From: Microvirga flocculans ATCC BAA-817
GTDB lineage: Bacteria; Pseudomonadota; Alphaproteobacteria; Rhizobiales; Beijerinckiaceae
Direction of reading: 5' to 3'
Length of the DNA: 64,000 bases
NCBI RefSeq assembly: GCF_000518665.1
Contig: NZ_JAEA01000003.1
Coordinates: forward strand, 248,001 to 312,000
The notes beneath the pieces were generated by a model, which saw only the letters and a list, made by a program, of their open reading frames with translations, was not told the DNA's origin and made no database searches. How positions within the stretch are numbered: the stretch's first letter is position 1; each line of letters opens with the position of its first letter. Shown here piece after piece: positions 46,764-56,242 of the stretch. The translations under genes were made by a program, and so were the position numbers.

Positions 46764-46920
46764 CCAGGCCGGGCCCCTCTGGTCGCTCCCTAAGGAGCGG
46801 CGATGTCGGACTGGATGAAAACCAGGGTGGCCTGGGTTCGTTCAAAAAGACGGTTTTGCCTGCATTTCGGTCCCTGATCCGACGATTTGCGGACCGGGGC
46901 GATGGCAAATGCGTCTTTTT
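46764..46920 (+). ncRNA. Structured leader RNA of terC (terC-motif-like riboregulator)
   Basis: An outer stem CCAGGCC (46764-46770) / GGCCTGG (46829-46835) encloses two hairpins: CGCTCC-CTAA-GGAGCG (46784-46799) and CTGG...CCAG (46811-46825), giving a three-way junction. Nine bases later a long hairpin begins. Bases 46844-46860 pair with 46904-46920 (15 of 17) around an inner GGTCC/GGACC stem, ending in TTTTT 45 bases before the terC start. The aptamer-plus-terminator layout suggests a riboswitch or attenuator. I recall a published candidate RNA called the terC motif in alphaproteobacteria, and this may be a member. The rest of the gap (46536-46763) shows no gene. Confidence 0.65.
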
Positions 46921-46965
46921 GAGCGCTTCGCGTGTGCTGCCCGCACCCGACACACGAGGCATTGA

Positions 46966-47634
46966 ATGTTCGATATTTCCCAATTCTTCGGCCCCGAGGT
47001 CGTTGCCTTCCTCATGGTGGTCGGCATCGACCTGGCCCTGGCGGGCGACAACGCCATCGTCATCGGCCTGGCCGCCGCAGGCCTGCCGAAGGAACAGCGC
47101 AACAAGGCGATCCTTCTCGGCGTCCTCGCCGCCACCGTCCTGCGCATCGTCTTTGCGCTGGTGACGACCCAGCTTCTTCAGATCGTCGGCCTTCTGCTTG
47201 CAGGCGGCATCCTTCTCCTGTGGGTCTGCTGGAAGATGTGGCGCGAGCTGCGCACGAGCCACGACGAGGAAGCTGCCGCAGAAGAAGCGCTGGCCGATGA
47301 GGACATCAACAAGGACGGTACCATCGCGGGCGGCGCTCCGCGCAAGACCTTCGCCCAGGCGGCCTGGCAGATCGTCATCGCGGACGTGTCCATGTCCCTC
47401 GACAACGTGCTCGCCGTGGCGGGCGCGGCCATGGAGCATCCCTACATCCTGGCCTTCGGCCTTCTTCTGTCGATCGCCCTCATGGGCCTTGCAGCCTCGT
47501 TCATCGCGCGCCTGCTCCAGCGCTATCGCTGGATCGCCTATCTCGGCCTCGCGATCATTCTCTACGTGGCTCTCAAGATGATCTACGAGGGCTTCATCGA
47601 GGTATATCCGCTGGTGAACGGCGCCATCGGATAA
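46966..47634 (+). CDS. TerC family integral membrane protein
   Basis: This 222-residue protein has seven hydrophobic helices and the two TerC signatures with acidic residues inside the membrane: GIDLALAGDNAIVIGLAAAG (residues 20-39) and IADVSMSLDNVLAVAGA (about 137-153). It is close to the YjbE type. TerC proteins export or help insert metal ions, notably Mn(II), and aid metalation of exported proteins. An unusual acidic loop (EEAAAEEALADEDINKDG) lies at the middle. Expression is likely controlled by the leader RNA just upstream. Confidence 0.9.
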   Translation: MFDISQFFGPEVVAFLMVVGIDLALAGDNAIVIGLAAAGLPKEQRNKAILLGVLAATVLRIVFALVTTQLLQIVGLLLAGGILLLWVCWKMWRELRTSHDEEAAAEEALADEDINKDGTIAGGAPRKTFAQAAWQIVIADVSMSLDNVLAVAGAAMEHPYILAFGLLLSIALMGLAASFIARLLQRYRWIAYLGLAIILYVALKMIYEGFIEVYPLVNGAIG

Positions 47635-47708
47635 GCTGGCGGCTTCGCACCCAATCGCGAATCTCCAATTGACGGCGGGGATGCGGGAAGGCAGAGAGCG
47701 TGACGCTC

Positions 47709-48410
47709 ATGTCCCCCGCTCTCCGCCCTCATTTTTCCACGGCAGGCCTGCGCCAAGGCGCGCGCGCCGCTTTTCCCGCCTTTCCGGGCTTCATCATGTT
47801 CGCCCTGGCCTTCGGCACGGCGGCATCCCAGAAGGGCCTGTCGCTGGGCGAGACCCTCGGCCTCTCCGCCTTCGTCTATGCCGGCGCCTCGCAGATGGTG
47901 GGGCTCGAAATCTGGCAGAGTGCCTGGACGCCCTCCACGATCCTCACGATCATGACGGTCACCGCCGTCGTGAATGCGCGCATGATCCTTCTGGGCGCGA
48001 CGCTGCAACCCTGGCTCAAGGATGAGCCTCTCGCCCGCACGGCGCTCAATCTCTTCCTCATCACCGAAGCGGGCTGGCTCGTCGGCACGCGCTATCACAG
48101 CGAAGGCGGCCGCGACGTCGGCGTGCTCCTGGGATGCGGGCTCGTCCTCTGGGTCGTCTGGCTCGTCTCCACCTTCACGGGCTTCTTTGCCGGAGCCCTG
48201 GTCCCGGAGCCAAAGCGCTTCGGCCTCGACCTGGTGATGCCGATCTTCTTCGGGGTGATGCTCGTGCCGCTCTGGAAGGGTGCGAAGCCCGCGCTGCCCT
48301 GGCTCGTGGCGGGCCTCGTATCGCTGGTCGTCCATGCCCTGGTGCCGGGCTATGTCTTCATCATCGCCGGCGCACTGGCGGGCGTGATCGCGGGAATGCT
48401 GATCGAATGA
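47709..48410 (+). CDS. azlC: AzlC family branched-chain amino acid exporter subunit
   Basis: This 233-residue membrane protein has the AzlC features GARAAFPAFPGFIMFALAFG and FVYAGASQMVGLEIWQS. Together with AzlD it exports branched-chain amino acids or analogues. I start it at ATG 47709 (MSPALRPHF). A GTG at 47700 is an alternative. Its stop overlaps azlD by four bases. Confidence 0.9.
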   Translation: MSPALRPHFSTAGLRQGARAAFPAFPGFIMFALAFGTAASQKGLSLGETLGLSAFVYAGASQMVGLEIWQSAWTPSTILTIMTVTAVVNARMILLGATLQPWLKDEPLARTALNLFLITEAGWLVGTRYHSEGGRDVGVLLGCGLVLWVVWLVSTFTGFFAGALVPEPKRFGLDLVMPIFFGVMLVPLWKGAKPALPWLVAGLVSLVVHALVPGYVFIIAGALAGVIAGMLIE

Positions 48411-48730
48411 GCATGACGGGCACCATCATCGCGAGCCCCTGGGGCGCGGTTCTCGCCATCGCCGCCATGATGCTGGCGACGTTCCTTTGCCGCATCGCGG
48501 GTGTCGTGGTGATGAGCCGCGTGCGCATCACGCCGCGCATCGAGCGCGGCCTGCGCGCCCTGCCCGGCTCCATCATCCTGGCGACGATCCTGCCCGTGGT
48601 GCTCGACAACGGCTGGCCCGCCATCATGGCCCTGACGGCTGCCATCGTCGCCATGGCGGCGACGCGGATCGATATCGTCGGCCTTGCGGCGGGGCTAGGC
48701 ACCCTCGCCGTCATTCGCGCTCTTGGGTGA
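48407..48730 (+). CDS. azlD: AzlD family exporter subunit
   Basis: This 107-residue small membrane protein has four helices and partners AzlC. Recognisable parts are ATFLCRIAGVVVMSR and LPGSIILATILPVVLDNGW. ATG 48407 is in an ATGA overlap with azlC. The last 36 bases overlap the end of the convergent phosphatase gene. Confidence 0.9.
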   Translation: MSMTGTIIASPWGAVLAIAAMMLATFLCRIAGVVVMSRVRITPRIERGLRALPGSIILATILPVVLDNGWPAIMALTAAIVAMAATRIDIVGLAAGLGTLAVIRALG

Positions 48731-49177
48731 ACTCTGCTTCAGCCGCAGGCGGATGCGGTACGCCAGCCCGTCGCGGATGTTGCGATAAGCGTCGAGCACC
48801 TGCTCGCGCGAGCCCTGCGTGATCGTCGGATCGGGGGTCGGCCAGTATTCCACCTCGGCTGCGATGGTGCGCGTCAGTTCGAGCGCCGCGTGATGCGCCT
48901 CGGGCGAAAGGGAGATGATGAGGTCGAAGTTGAGCCCTTCCCACTCCTCCAGCTCTTCGAGCGTGCGCGGCTTGTGCCTGGAGGCATCGATGCCGATCTC
49001 GGACAGGATCGCCGCCATGAAGCCGTCCGGCTCGCCCTTGCGGACGCCGGCGGACTGCACGTAGATCGACTTGCCGAAGTAATGGCGCGCAATGGCCTCG
49101 GCCATGGGCGAGCGCACCGCATTCATCGCGCAGACGAACAGCACGGAGTGGATCCGTTTCGAGCGCGGCTCGTCCAA
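48695..49177 (-). CDS. Low-molecular-weight tyrosine phosphatase / arsenate reductase-like protein
   Basis: This 160-residue protein has the CX5R phosphate loop CAMNAVRS (Cys16, Arg22) and the general-acid region with Asp in PTPDPT. It belongs to the LMW-PTP/ArsC fold. The start is probably TTG 49177, three bases after the UPF0262 stop. No ATG lies before the catalytic Cys in a useful position. It closes the murA-hisD gene set. Whether it acts on phosphotyrosine or arsenate cannot be told from sequence. Confidence 0.83.
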   Translation of the reverse strand: MDEPRSKRIHSVLFVCAMNAVRSPMAEAIARHYFGKSIYVQSAGVRKGEPDGFMAAILSEIGIDASRHKPRTLEELEEWEGLNFDLIISLSPEAHHAALELTRTIAAEVEYWPTPDPTITQGSREQVLDAYRNIRDGLAYRIRLRLKQSSPKSANDGEGA

Positions 49178-49180
49178 CCG

Positions 49181-49666
49181 TCAGCCCTTCCAGTGAAGCG
49201 CGAAGATCAGCGTGAAAATGCGCCGCGCCGTATCGAAGTCCAGGACGATCTTGCCTTCCAGGCGCTTCATCAGGAGTTCGGCCGCCTCGTTGTGCAATCC
49301 GCGCCGGCCCATGTCTATGGCCTCGATCTGCGCGGGCGAGGCGGAGCGGATCGCCTGATAATAGCTGTCGCAGATCAGCTCGTAGTCGCGAATGGCCTTG
49401 CGGAACGGCGTGAGCGAGAGATGGTGGGAAACGAGATGCGCGCCGTCCTGCGCGCGCACCTCGAAGCAGAGTTTCTTCTCGATCAGCGAGATGCGCAAGC
49501 CATAGGGCCCGCCCTCGTAGTTCGGCAGGGCGAAGGTGTTCTCTTCGAGAATGTCGTAGATGGCGATCGCCCGCTCATGCTCCTGATCGGGATTGCCGCG
49601 CCCGATCGAAGCCTCGTCGAGGGTGACGGCGACCAGCCGGCATCGCTCTTTCGCTGCGTTCGCCAT
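49181..49666 (-). CDS. UPF0262 family protein
   Basis: This 161-residue soluble protein is typical of UPF0262, a family restricted to alphaproteobacteria. Conserved parts are [36 protein letters not shown] and [20 protein letters not shown]. It is located between hisD and the phosphatase gene, the standard order in the group. The function is unknown. Confidence 0.9.
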   Translation of the reverse strand: MANAAKERCRLVAVTLDEASIGRGNPDQEHERAIAIYDILEENTFALPNYEGGPYGLRISLIEKKLCFEVRAQDGAHLVSHHLSLTPFRKAIRDYELICDSYYQAIRSASPAQIEAIDMGRRGLHNEAAELLMKRLEGKIVLDFDTARRIFTLIFALHWKG

Positions 49667-49682
49667 CCCCCCTCCGCTCGCC

Positions 49683-50975
49683 TCACAGGTTCAGGCGGAT
49701 CGCAACCGACCGCGCGTGACCTTCCAACCCCTCGGATTGCCCAAGGGCGATGGCTGCGGGGCCGAGCTTGCGCAGGGCTTCCGCACTGCACTTCAGGATC
49801 GAGCTTCGCTTCATGAAGTCAAGCACACCGAGTCCGGAGGAGAACCGGGCCGAGCGGGCGGTGGGCAGGATATGGTTCGGGCCGCCGACATAATCGCCGA
49901 TGGCTTCGGGCGTGTGGCTGCCGAGAAAAATCGAGCCCGCATTGCGGACCTTGGCCGCGAGCTCCTCGGCGTTCTCCGTCTCGATCTCGAGATGCTCGGG
50001 CGCCAGCCGGTCCACCAGGGGAATGGCGTTCTCCAGCCTGTCGATAAGGATGATCGCCCCGTAATCGCGCCAGCTCGCCCCGGCGATCTCCGCCTTCGGC
50101 AGGGTCGTGAGCTGGCGTTCGACGGCCTTTTCCACCGCGTCGGCCAGCTCAGGGCTGTCCGTGATGAGGATGGATTGCGCGGCCGTGTCGTGCTCGGCCT
50201 GCGCCAGCAGATCGGCGGCGATCCAGTCGGGATTGCCGTGGGCATCGGCAAGGATGAGAACCTCCGAGGGACCCGCGATCATGTCGATGCCGACCTGGCC
50301 GAAAACGCGGCGCTTGGCGGCCGCCACATAGGCGTTGCCGGGCCCCATGATCTTGGCGACGGGCTTGACGGTCTCGGTGCCGTAGGCCAGCGCGGCGATG
50401 GCCTGCGCGCCGCCGATGCGGAACACCTCGTCGACGCCGGCGAGCCGGGCGGCCGCGAGCACGAGCGGGTTCGTCTCTCCCCGCGGTGTCGGCACCACCA
50501 TGGCGATGCGCGGAACGCCCGCGACCTTCGCCGGAACGGCGTTCATCAGAACGGAGGAGGGATAGCTGGCGAGGCCGCCCGGAACGTAGAGCCCGACGGA
50601 TTCGATGGCCGTCCAGCGCCAGCCCAGCGTGACGCCGGCGGCATCCGTGGTCATGTAGTCCTGCGGACGCTGCGCACCGTGATAAGCCTCGATGCGCTCC
50701 TTCGCCAGGGCCAGGGCCTCCAGCGCCTCCTTCGAGCATTGGGACTCCGCGGCGGCGATCTCGGCCTCCGAAACGCGCAGGGTCTCCGGCTGCAGGGCGA
50801 GCCCGTCGAATCGGTAGGTGAAGTCGATCAGGGCCTCGTCGCCCCGCGCCACCACATCCTCGATGATGGCGCGCACCGCCTGGTCCACATCCTCCGACAC
50901 CTCGCGCTTGGCGGCGAGCAGTGCGGCGAAAGCCTGCGGGAAGGAAGCGTCCCGCGTGTCGAGCCTCTGCGCCAT
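49683..50975 (-). CDS. hisD: Histidinol dehydrogenase HisD
   Basis: This 430-residue Zn enzyme makes histidine from histidinol in two NAD-dependent oxidations. Conserved zinc and catalytic regions are [40 protein letters not shown] and the C-terminal [10 protein letters not shown]. Its start directly abuts the DUF2948 stop. It is separate from the other his genes, as is usual in Rhizobiales. Confidence 0.96.
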   Translation of the reverse strand: MAQRLDTRDASFPQAFAALLAAKREVSEDVDQAVRAIIEDVVARGDEALIDFTYRFDGLALQPETLRVSEAEIAAAESQCSKEALEALALAKERIEAYHGAQRPQDYMTTDAAGVTLGWRWTAIESVGLYVPGGLASYPSSVLMNAVPAKVAGVPRIAMVVPTPRGETNPLVLAAARLAGVDEVFRIGGAQAIAALAYGTETVKPVAKIMGPGNAYVAAAKRRVFGQVGIDMIAGPSEVLILADAHGNPDWIAADLLAQAEHDTAAQSILITDSPELADAVEKAVERQLTTLPKAEIAGASWRDYGAIILIDRLENAIPLVDRLAPEHLEIETENAEELAAKVRNAGSIFLGSHTPEAIGDYVGGPNHILPTARSARFSSGLGVLDFMKRSSILKCSAEALRKLGPAAIALGQSEGLEGHARSVAIRLNL

Positions 50976-51416
50976 TTACGGGCGCTCCGCCGTTTGCAGC
51001 CGGTCGTCGTGGGAGGGACGGCTTTCGGCGGCCCAGACAGGGCCTGTATCTTTCATCTGCATTTCGATGCACTCCAGGTCCACCTGGATGGCTCCGCCAT
51101 CGGCAAAGATCAAGGTGGCCGTGCCAGACGGAGCGTTCCGTTCCTCGAAGGCGATGGCAAGAAGGTTAAGAACCGCGTCCTTGTTGGTCTGGTCGATCCC
51201 GCGGACGCGCACGCCCGTGACGTTCTCGAAATGCATGCAGGTCAGCCGCCGTTGAGGGGTGGCCGCCTCCCAGTCGAAGCGGCGGACCTGGACGGCGAAG
51301 CGCCTCTCCTTGGGCAGATAGGCGATGTCGCCGACCCGCAGGAGCGAATCCTGCAGGTGGGCGGATATGACGGAAAGGTCTTCAGGGTCGAACGCGACAA
51401 GTCTCAGGAGATCCAT
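50976..51416 (-). CDS. DUF2948 family protein
   Basis: This 146-residue protein starts MDLLRLVAFDPEDLSVISAH and contains YLPKERRFAVQVRRFDWE and LIFADGGAIQVDLECIE, as in DUF2948 proteins. These are found almost only between murA and hisD in alphaproteobacteria. It abuts hisD without a gap. The function is unknown. Confidence 0.88.
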   Translation of the reverse strand: MDLLRLVAFDPEDLSVISAHLQDSLLRVGDIAYLPKERRFAVQVRRFDWEAATPQRRLTCMHFENVTGVRVRGIDQTNKDAVLNLLAIAFEERNAPSGTATLIFADGGAIQVDLECIEMQMKDTGPVWAAESRPSHDDRLQTAERP

Positions 51417-51520
51417 GGCCCACCAACCTGTTACTGAACTTTAATGTTTAGGTAGAGAGCCGTCTGCCCCGGCGCAACCTTCCGGCCGCACCGTCTGCGG
51501 CCTTGGAGCGGCGCGAGACA

Positions 51521-51548
51521 GAAAAAAGGCCGGCTGTGTTGCCGGCCT
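51521..51548 (-). terminator. Terminator after murA
   Basis: AGGCCGGC (51527-51534) / GCCGGCCT (51541-51548) is preceded by an A-run, which is a U-run on the minus strand. It lies 10 bases after the murA stop, so the following DUF2948-hisD genes need their own promoter. Confidence 0.8.
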
Positions 51549-51558
51549 CATGTGCGCT

Positions 51559-52848
51559 TTAGCCCCGCAGGCGCTCGATCTGCGCGCCGCAGCGGGCAAG
51601 CTTGGCCTCGAGCGCCTCGAAGCCCCGGTCCAGGTGATAGACCCGGTTGATGGTGGTCTCGCCCTCGGCCACGAGGCCCGCGATGACCAGGGAGACGGAA
51701 GCGCGAAGATCCGTCGCCATGACCGGCGCGCCTTTCAGGCCCGGCACGCCCGCCACATAGGCGCTGTCGCCGTCGAGGCGGATCTGGGCGCCGAGGCGCG
51801 CGAGTTCCTGCACGTGCATGAAGCGGTTCTCGAAGATCGTCTCGCGAATGCGGGAGGTGCCGTTGGCCCGCGTCATGAGCGCCATGAACTGGGCCTGGAG
51901 GTCGGTGGGGAAGCCCGGGAAGGGATCCGTGGTCACGTCCACGGCCTGGATACCGTTGCCGTTGCGGCGGATGCGGATGCCGCCCGGGGTGGCGCTCACC
52001 TCGGCTCCCGCCTGGCCCAGCACGTCGAGGGCCGACTGGAGGTACTCGGCCTTCGTGTTGTCGAGCACCAGGTCGCCGCCGGTCATGGCCACCGCCATGG
52101 CGTAGGTGCCGGTCTCGATGCGGTCGGGCATCACATCATGGGAGGTGCCGTGAAGACGGGACACGCCCTCGACCACGATCTCGGAGGTTCCCGCCCCCTG
52201 GATCCTGGCCCCCATCTTGATGAGGCATTCGGCCAGATCCACCACCTCCGGCTCGCGGGCCGCATTGCGGATCACCGTGGTGCCCTGGGCCAGGGTGGCC
52301 GCCATGAGGGCCACATGGGTGCCGCCCACCGTCACCTTCGGAAAGTCGATTTCGGCCCCGATCAGCCCCTTCGGGGCCGAGGCCACCACGTAGCCGCCAT
52401 CGATCTCAATGGCGGCGCCGAGCTTGGCCAGGGCCATGATGAGAAGGTCCACCGGCCGGGTGCCGATGGCGCAGCCGCCCGGCATCGAAACCTTGGCATG
52501 GCCGAAGCGGGCCACCAGGGGAGCGATGACCCAGAAGCTCGCGCGCATGGTCGAGACCAGCTCGTAAGGCGCTGTGGTGTCGATGACGTTCTTGGCCGTC
52601 AGCCGGACGGTCTGGCCCGTCTCGGACGTCTGACCAGGGCGGCGGCCGGCGATGGAGTGATCGACGCCGAAATTGCTCATGATCCGCAGGAGCGAGGAGA
52701 TGTCTGCGAGCCGGGGCACATTGCCGAGCTCCAGGGTCTCCTCGGTCAGGAGGCTTGCGATCATGAGAGGCAGGGCCGCATTCTTGGCGCCCGAAATCGG
52801 AATCATTCCGTTGAGAGGCGCCCCGCCCCGGATGCGAATGCGATCCAT
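51559..52848 (-). CDS. murA: UDP-N-acetylglucosamine 1-carboxyvinyltransferase MurA
   Basis: This 429-residue enzyme adds enolpyruvate to UDP-GlcNAc, the first committed step of peptidoglycan synthesis. The N-terminus [20 protein letters not shown] and the active-site loop [12 protein letters not shown] are intact. The Cys is the fosfomycin target, so no intrinsic Cys-to-Asp resistance is seen. A small basic protein gene precedes it by about 60 bases. Confidence 0.97.
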   Translation of the reverse strand: MDRIRIRGGAPLNGMIPISGAKNAALPLMIASLLTEETLELGNVPRLADISSLLRIMSNFGVDHSIAGRRPGQTSETGQTVRLTAKNVIDTTAPYELVSTMRASFWVIAPLVARFGHAKVSMPGGCAIGTRPVDLLIMALAKLGAAIEIDGGYVVASAPKGLIGAEIDFPKVTVGGTHVALMAATLAQGTTVIRNAAREPEVVDLAECLIKMGARIQGAGTSEIVVEGVSRLHGTSHDVMPDRIETGTYAMAVAMTGGDLVLDNTKAEYLQSALDVLGQAGAEVSATPGGIRIRRNGNGIQAVDVTTDPFPGFPTDLQAQFMALMTRANGTSRIRETIFENRFMHVQELARLGAQIRLDGDSAYVAGVPGLKGAPVMATDLRASVSLVIAGLVAEGETTINRVYHLDRGFEALEAKLARCGAQIERLRG

Positions 52849-52909
52849 TGAAATCCCCTTGCACTATCTTCAGCGAGCCATGCGCTATGCGCGCATCTGA
52901 TCTTCCAGG

Positions 52910-53077
52910 CTAGTCGGACGGCTTGTCGCGCTCCGTCGAAACGCTCGAGCTCCCGCCTTCGGTTCCCGAAGCCCTGGCGGCCTGCCGCCCCCGCGCCTGG
53001 GCCTTGCGACGCTTCAGGTTTTCCTTCAGAGCCGCCTTGAGCCGGTCGGCTTTTTCTTGCGATTTCACGTCAGCCAT
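52910..53077 (-). CDS. Small basic protein upstream of murA
   Basis: This 55-residue protein runs from ATG 53077 (MADVKSQEKADRLKAALKEN...) to TAG 52910-52912. Its middle is strongly basic (NLKRRKAQARGRQAAR) and its tail is Ser-rich and charged. A protein of this sort is commonly encoded just ahead of murA in Rhizobiales, to my recollection. It may bind nucleic acid or membranes, but this is inference. Confidence 0.6.
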   Translation of the reverse strand: MADVKSQEKADRLKAALKENLKRRKAQARGRQAARASGTEGGSSSVSTERDKPSD

Positions 53078-53157
53078 GGTTCACGCGACCCATCGTCGCC
53101 TTTATTCAATAGAGGCTTCGCAGGCGGCTCTCAACCGCAATATCACGCCCCAGGACT

Positions 53158-53171
53158 TTGACCCGGATCAA
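53158..53171 (+). promoter_or_regulatory. FNR/FixK-type box upstream of hemA
   Basis: TTGACCCGGATCAA fits the FNR/FixK consensus TTGA-N6-TCAA (half-sites TTGAC / ATCAA). It lies 60 bases before the hemA start, with a CATAAT -10-like hexamer at 53182-53187. Oxygen-dependent control of ALA synthase by FnrL/FixK is known in related bacteria. Confidence 0.65.
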
Positions 53172-53231
53172 TGCGGTCTGGCATAATGAGTTCGACATTC
53201 CCGGGCATTGCGTTGCCCACCCGGTGAGATG

Positions 53232-54458
53232 ATGGATTATCAAAGCTTCTTCACGTCAGCCCTCGAACGTCTTCAGGCGGAGCGCCGCTATCGCGTCTTC
53301 GCCGATATCGAGAGGCTGGCGGGCCGATATCCCCAGGCGATCTGGCACTCCCCCGAGGGTCCGCGCCCCATCACGGTCTGGTGCTCCAACGACTATCTCG
53401 GCATGGGACAGAACCGGGACGTGACCCGCGCCATGGTCGAGACCGCCTGGCGCCTGGGCACCGGCGCGGGCGGCACCCGCAACATTTCGGGCAACAGCAA
53501 CCCCATCGTGGGCCTCGAGGCCGAGCTTGCGGACCTGCACGGCAAGGAGGCGGCTCTCGTCTTCACCTCGGGCTACGTCTCGAATCAGACGGGCATCTCG
53601 ACGCTGGCCAAGCTCATCCCGAACTGCGTCATCCTCTCGGATGCCCTGAACCACAACTCGATGATCGAGGGCGTGCGCCAGTCGGGATGCGAGAAGCAGA
53701 TCTTCCGCCACAACGACCTCGAACACCTGGAAGAGCTGCTCCAGGCGGCGGGCGACCGGCCCAAGCTCATCGTGTTCGAAAGCGTCTATTCCATGGATGG
53801 GGACATCTCTCCCATCCACGCCATCTGCGACCTCGCCGAGCGCTACAACGCCATGACCTATATCGACGAGGTCCATGCGGTGGGCATGTACGGCCCCCGG
53901 GGCGCGGGCATCGCCGAGCGCGAGGGCGCCATGCACCGGATCGACGTGATCGAGGGCACCCTCGGCAAGGCATTCGGCGTGATGGGCGGATACCTGACCG
54001 GCACCCGGGCCGTGATGGACGCCATCCGCAGCTTCGCCCCGGGCTTCATCTTCACCACCGCCCTGCCCCCGGCGGTCGCGGCGGCCGCCACGGCGTCGAT
54101 TCGACACCTCAAGGCGTCCTCCACCGAGCGCCAGCAGCAGCAGCGCCAGGTCGCCCGCACCAAGGCGGTGCTGAGCGGCGCCGGGCTGCCCGTCATGGAC
54201 ACGCCGACCCATATCGTGCCGGTAATGGTGGGCAATGCCGAGGCCTGCAAGGCCGCCTCCGACCGCCTGCTGGAGAAGCACGGCATCTACATCCAGCCCA
54301 TCAACTACCCCACGGTTCCCCGCGGCACCGAGCGGCTGCGCATCACCCCCGGCCCGTTCCATTCAAACGCCCATATCGACGCCCTCGCCGCCGCCCTGGT
54401 GGAGGTCTGGACGGCGCTCAGGCTCCCGTTGGAGCCAAAAGTCCAGGCCGCCGAATAA
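53232..54458 (+). CDS. hemA: 5-aminolevulinate synthase (ALAS)
   Basis: This 408-residue PLP enzyme condenses glycine and succinyl-CoA to 5-aminolevulinate, the C4 entry to heme synthesis typical of alphaproteobacteria. The PLP Lys is K246 in [14 protein letters not shown], and [15 protein letters not shown] and [17 protein letters not shown] are conserved. I start it at ATG 53232 (MDYQSFF), the usual family N-terminus. An ATG one codon earlier also follows GGTGAG. Confidence 0.96.
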   Translation: MDYQSFFTSALERLQAERRYRVFADIERLAGRYPQAIWHSPEGPRPITVWCSNDYLGMGQNRDVTRAMVETAWRLGTGAGGTRNISGNSNPIVGLEAELADLHGKEAALVFTSGYVSNQTGISTLAKLIPNCVILSDALNHNSMIEGVRQSGCEKQIFRHNDLEHLEELLQAAGDRPKLIVFESVYSMDGDISPIHAICDLAERYNAMTYIDEVHAVGMYGPRGAGIAEREGAMHRIDVIEGTLGKAFGVMGGYLTGTRAVMDAIRSFAPGFIFTTALPPAVAAAATASIRHLKASSTERQQQQRQVARTKAVLSGAGLPVMDTPTHIVPVMVGNAEACKAASDRLLEKHGIYIQPINYPTVPRGTERLRITPGPFHSNAHIDALAAALVEVWTALRLPLEPKVQAAE

Positions 54459-54479
54459 AGATCATTTTCAAGCTTGCAT

Positions 54480-54512
54480 GGAGGGCGGCCCTGTGGCACT
54501 AAGCGGCCCTCC
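54480..54512 (+). terminator. Hairpin after hemA
   Basis: GGAGGGC (54480-54486) pairs with GCCCTCC (54506-54512), with further GC pairing inside. The T-run is weak. It separates hemA from the tRNA-Thr gene. Confidence 0.45.
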
Positions 54513-54522
54513 TCGTTGGCGC

Positions 54523-54597
<75 letters not shown>

Positions 54598-54677
54598 TCG
54601 CCCCTCCCCTGCGTTGCAGGAAGTTGAGGTAGAACAGGCACTTACGAGCGTCCCGCTTTCACACATGGGACGCACAC

Positions 54678-56192
54678 ATGATCCTCAAAATGGCCGCACC
54701 TTGGAAGCACCCCGAGACAGGTGCCCTCTACTTACGCCAGCGAACACCAGAAGACCTTGTAGCTGCCCTGAAGGGGACAACGGTTACGCTTCCAGTTGGT
54801 GAAGGTTCGAAGGCCGTCAAAATCGGCGAGTTCGTCCAGGTCTCATTGCGGACCAAGGAACCTCGCGTTGCCAAGGAACGCCACGCGCTGGCAGACGCCG
54901 CCTTGAAGGAGTTCTGGCGGCAGAAGAGAGCGGCGTTGGCTGCATATCCGAAAAGCGACACGCAGAAGGTGCCCGTCCCTCCCCTGTCGAACCCCACCAT
55001 GAAGTGGGAGGTGGCGGTAGAGCGATTCGCGCCAACAGCGGCTGACACACTGCGGGACAATGGTGTTGCTGACACGGATGCGAACCGTGCCCTGGTTGTG
55101 TCCGAAGTCGCAAGCATTATGGATCAGGTTGCCGCGAGGCTCGGCCCTCACCTCGGCAAGGGCATCACTGGACCGCGCACACTCCAGAGGGAGGGCAGCG
55201 GAAAACCGAGTTCTGGCTTGAGGGCGCGCCCTGGAGCCCAGCATCAGGTAACTGTCGAAGAACTGTGGAACCGCTGGAGCGCATACCAAGCTGATAAGCG
55301 CGCCCCTGCAACGATCCGCCGCTACAAACCCACTTTCGACTCGCTTGCAGCCTTCTGTTGCGACCAGGACATCCAGACAATCACAGGCGATGACATCTTC
55401 GCCTGGGCAGAGCAACGGCGTGATGTTGACGGGATCAAGCCGAGGGTCATCAATCGCAATGATCTTGCTGCGGTAAAGTCGGTGTTCGGGTGGGCGACCA
55501 CTCACCAAGGCAAGAAGCTCATTCCGTCGAATCCCGCAGCAGAGATTCGGCTGGATGAGATACGTGAGACCGCATCGAGAGAGCGCCACTTCCGCGAGTC
55601 CGAGGTAGAGGCGATCCTCAACCTTGCGACATCGGTGAAGCCTTGTGGGCGGAACCCGTCTTTTGCCCGTGCCAAGCGATGGTGCCCTTGGCTGTGTGCC
55701 TACTCTGGTGCGCGTGTCGCCGAGATTACGGCATTGCACGTGGAAGACATCCGACAGGAGCAAGGAATCTGGGTGATGCACTTCCGGGAGACCAAGGCTG
55801 GAACTGCCAGGACGGTCCCTATCCACGAGCACCTTGTTGAGCAGGGCTTCCTGGAAATGGTGAACGCCATCGGCAATGGCCCGCTGTTCTATGACCCGAC
55901 GCGCCATGATCCCGATGCGACGTTCGGACCCGCAGAACAACGTGCCCAGAAACTCGCCAAATGGCTACGAGCCTCCGTGAAGCTCGACCAGCAGGTGGAC
56001 CCGAATCACGGCTGGCGTCATACCTTCAAAAACCGCGCCCTGGATGCAGGCGTCGAGGAGCGCATCAGCGATGCCATTGTAGGCCACGCACCGAAGAACG
56101 TCGCTCGCCGGTACGAAGCTCCTACGATTCGGATGATGGCGCGAGCCTTGAAGCGATTTACCCGCTACACGCCGCCTCCAGGGCAACCTTGA
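54678..56192 (+). CDS. Tyrosine site-specific recombinase (integrase)
   Basis: This 504-residue integrase has a long N-terminal arm/core-binding part and a C-terminal catalytic domain (from about 305). The catalytic residues are Arg346 (YSGARVAEI), His444 and Arg447 (HGWRHTF), His470 (VGH) and the nucleophile Tyr479 (VARRYEAP). The gene begins 80 bases from attL and is read away from the tRNA, the common layout for tRNA-integrating elements. Start candidates are ATG 54678 and, four codons on, ATG 54690. Confidence 0.92.
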   Translation: MILKMAAPWKHPETGALYLRQRTPEDLVAALKGTTVTLPVGEGSKAVKIGEFVQVSLRTKEPRVAKERHALADAALKEFWRQKRAALAAYPKSDTQKVPVPPLSNPTMKWEVAVERFAPTAADTLRDNGVADTDANRALVVSEVASIMDQVAARLGPHLGKGITGPRTLQREGSGKPSSGLRARPGAQHQVTVEELWNRWSAYQADKRAPATIRRYKPTFDSLAAFCCDQDIQTITGDDIFAWAEQRRDVDGIKPRVINRNDLAAVKSVFGWATTHQGKKLIPSNPAAEIRLDEIRETASRERHFRESEVEAILNLATSVKPCGRNPSFARAKRWCPWLCAYSGARVAEITALHVEDIRQEQGIWVMHFRETKAGTARTVPIHEHLVEQGFLEMVNAIGNGPLFYDPTRHDPDATFGPAEQRAQKLAKWLRASVKLDQQVDPNHGWRHTFKNRALDAGVEERISDAIVGHAPKNVARRYEAPTIRMMARALKRFTRYTPPPGQP

Positions 56193-56242
56193 TGCTGTCC
56201 CATCTGATCTTCCAGGGCTTCTCGAAAGTGTGCCCTGGAAGA

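Noticed and set aside
46764..46965. yybP-ykoY Mn riboswitch before terC
   Set aside because: The core sequences I associate with it are absent, so I called a terC-type leader instead.
46724..47300. Short frames in the terC leader
   Set aside because: They run through the structured RNA with no ribosome site. The region is better explained as a non-coding leader.
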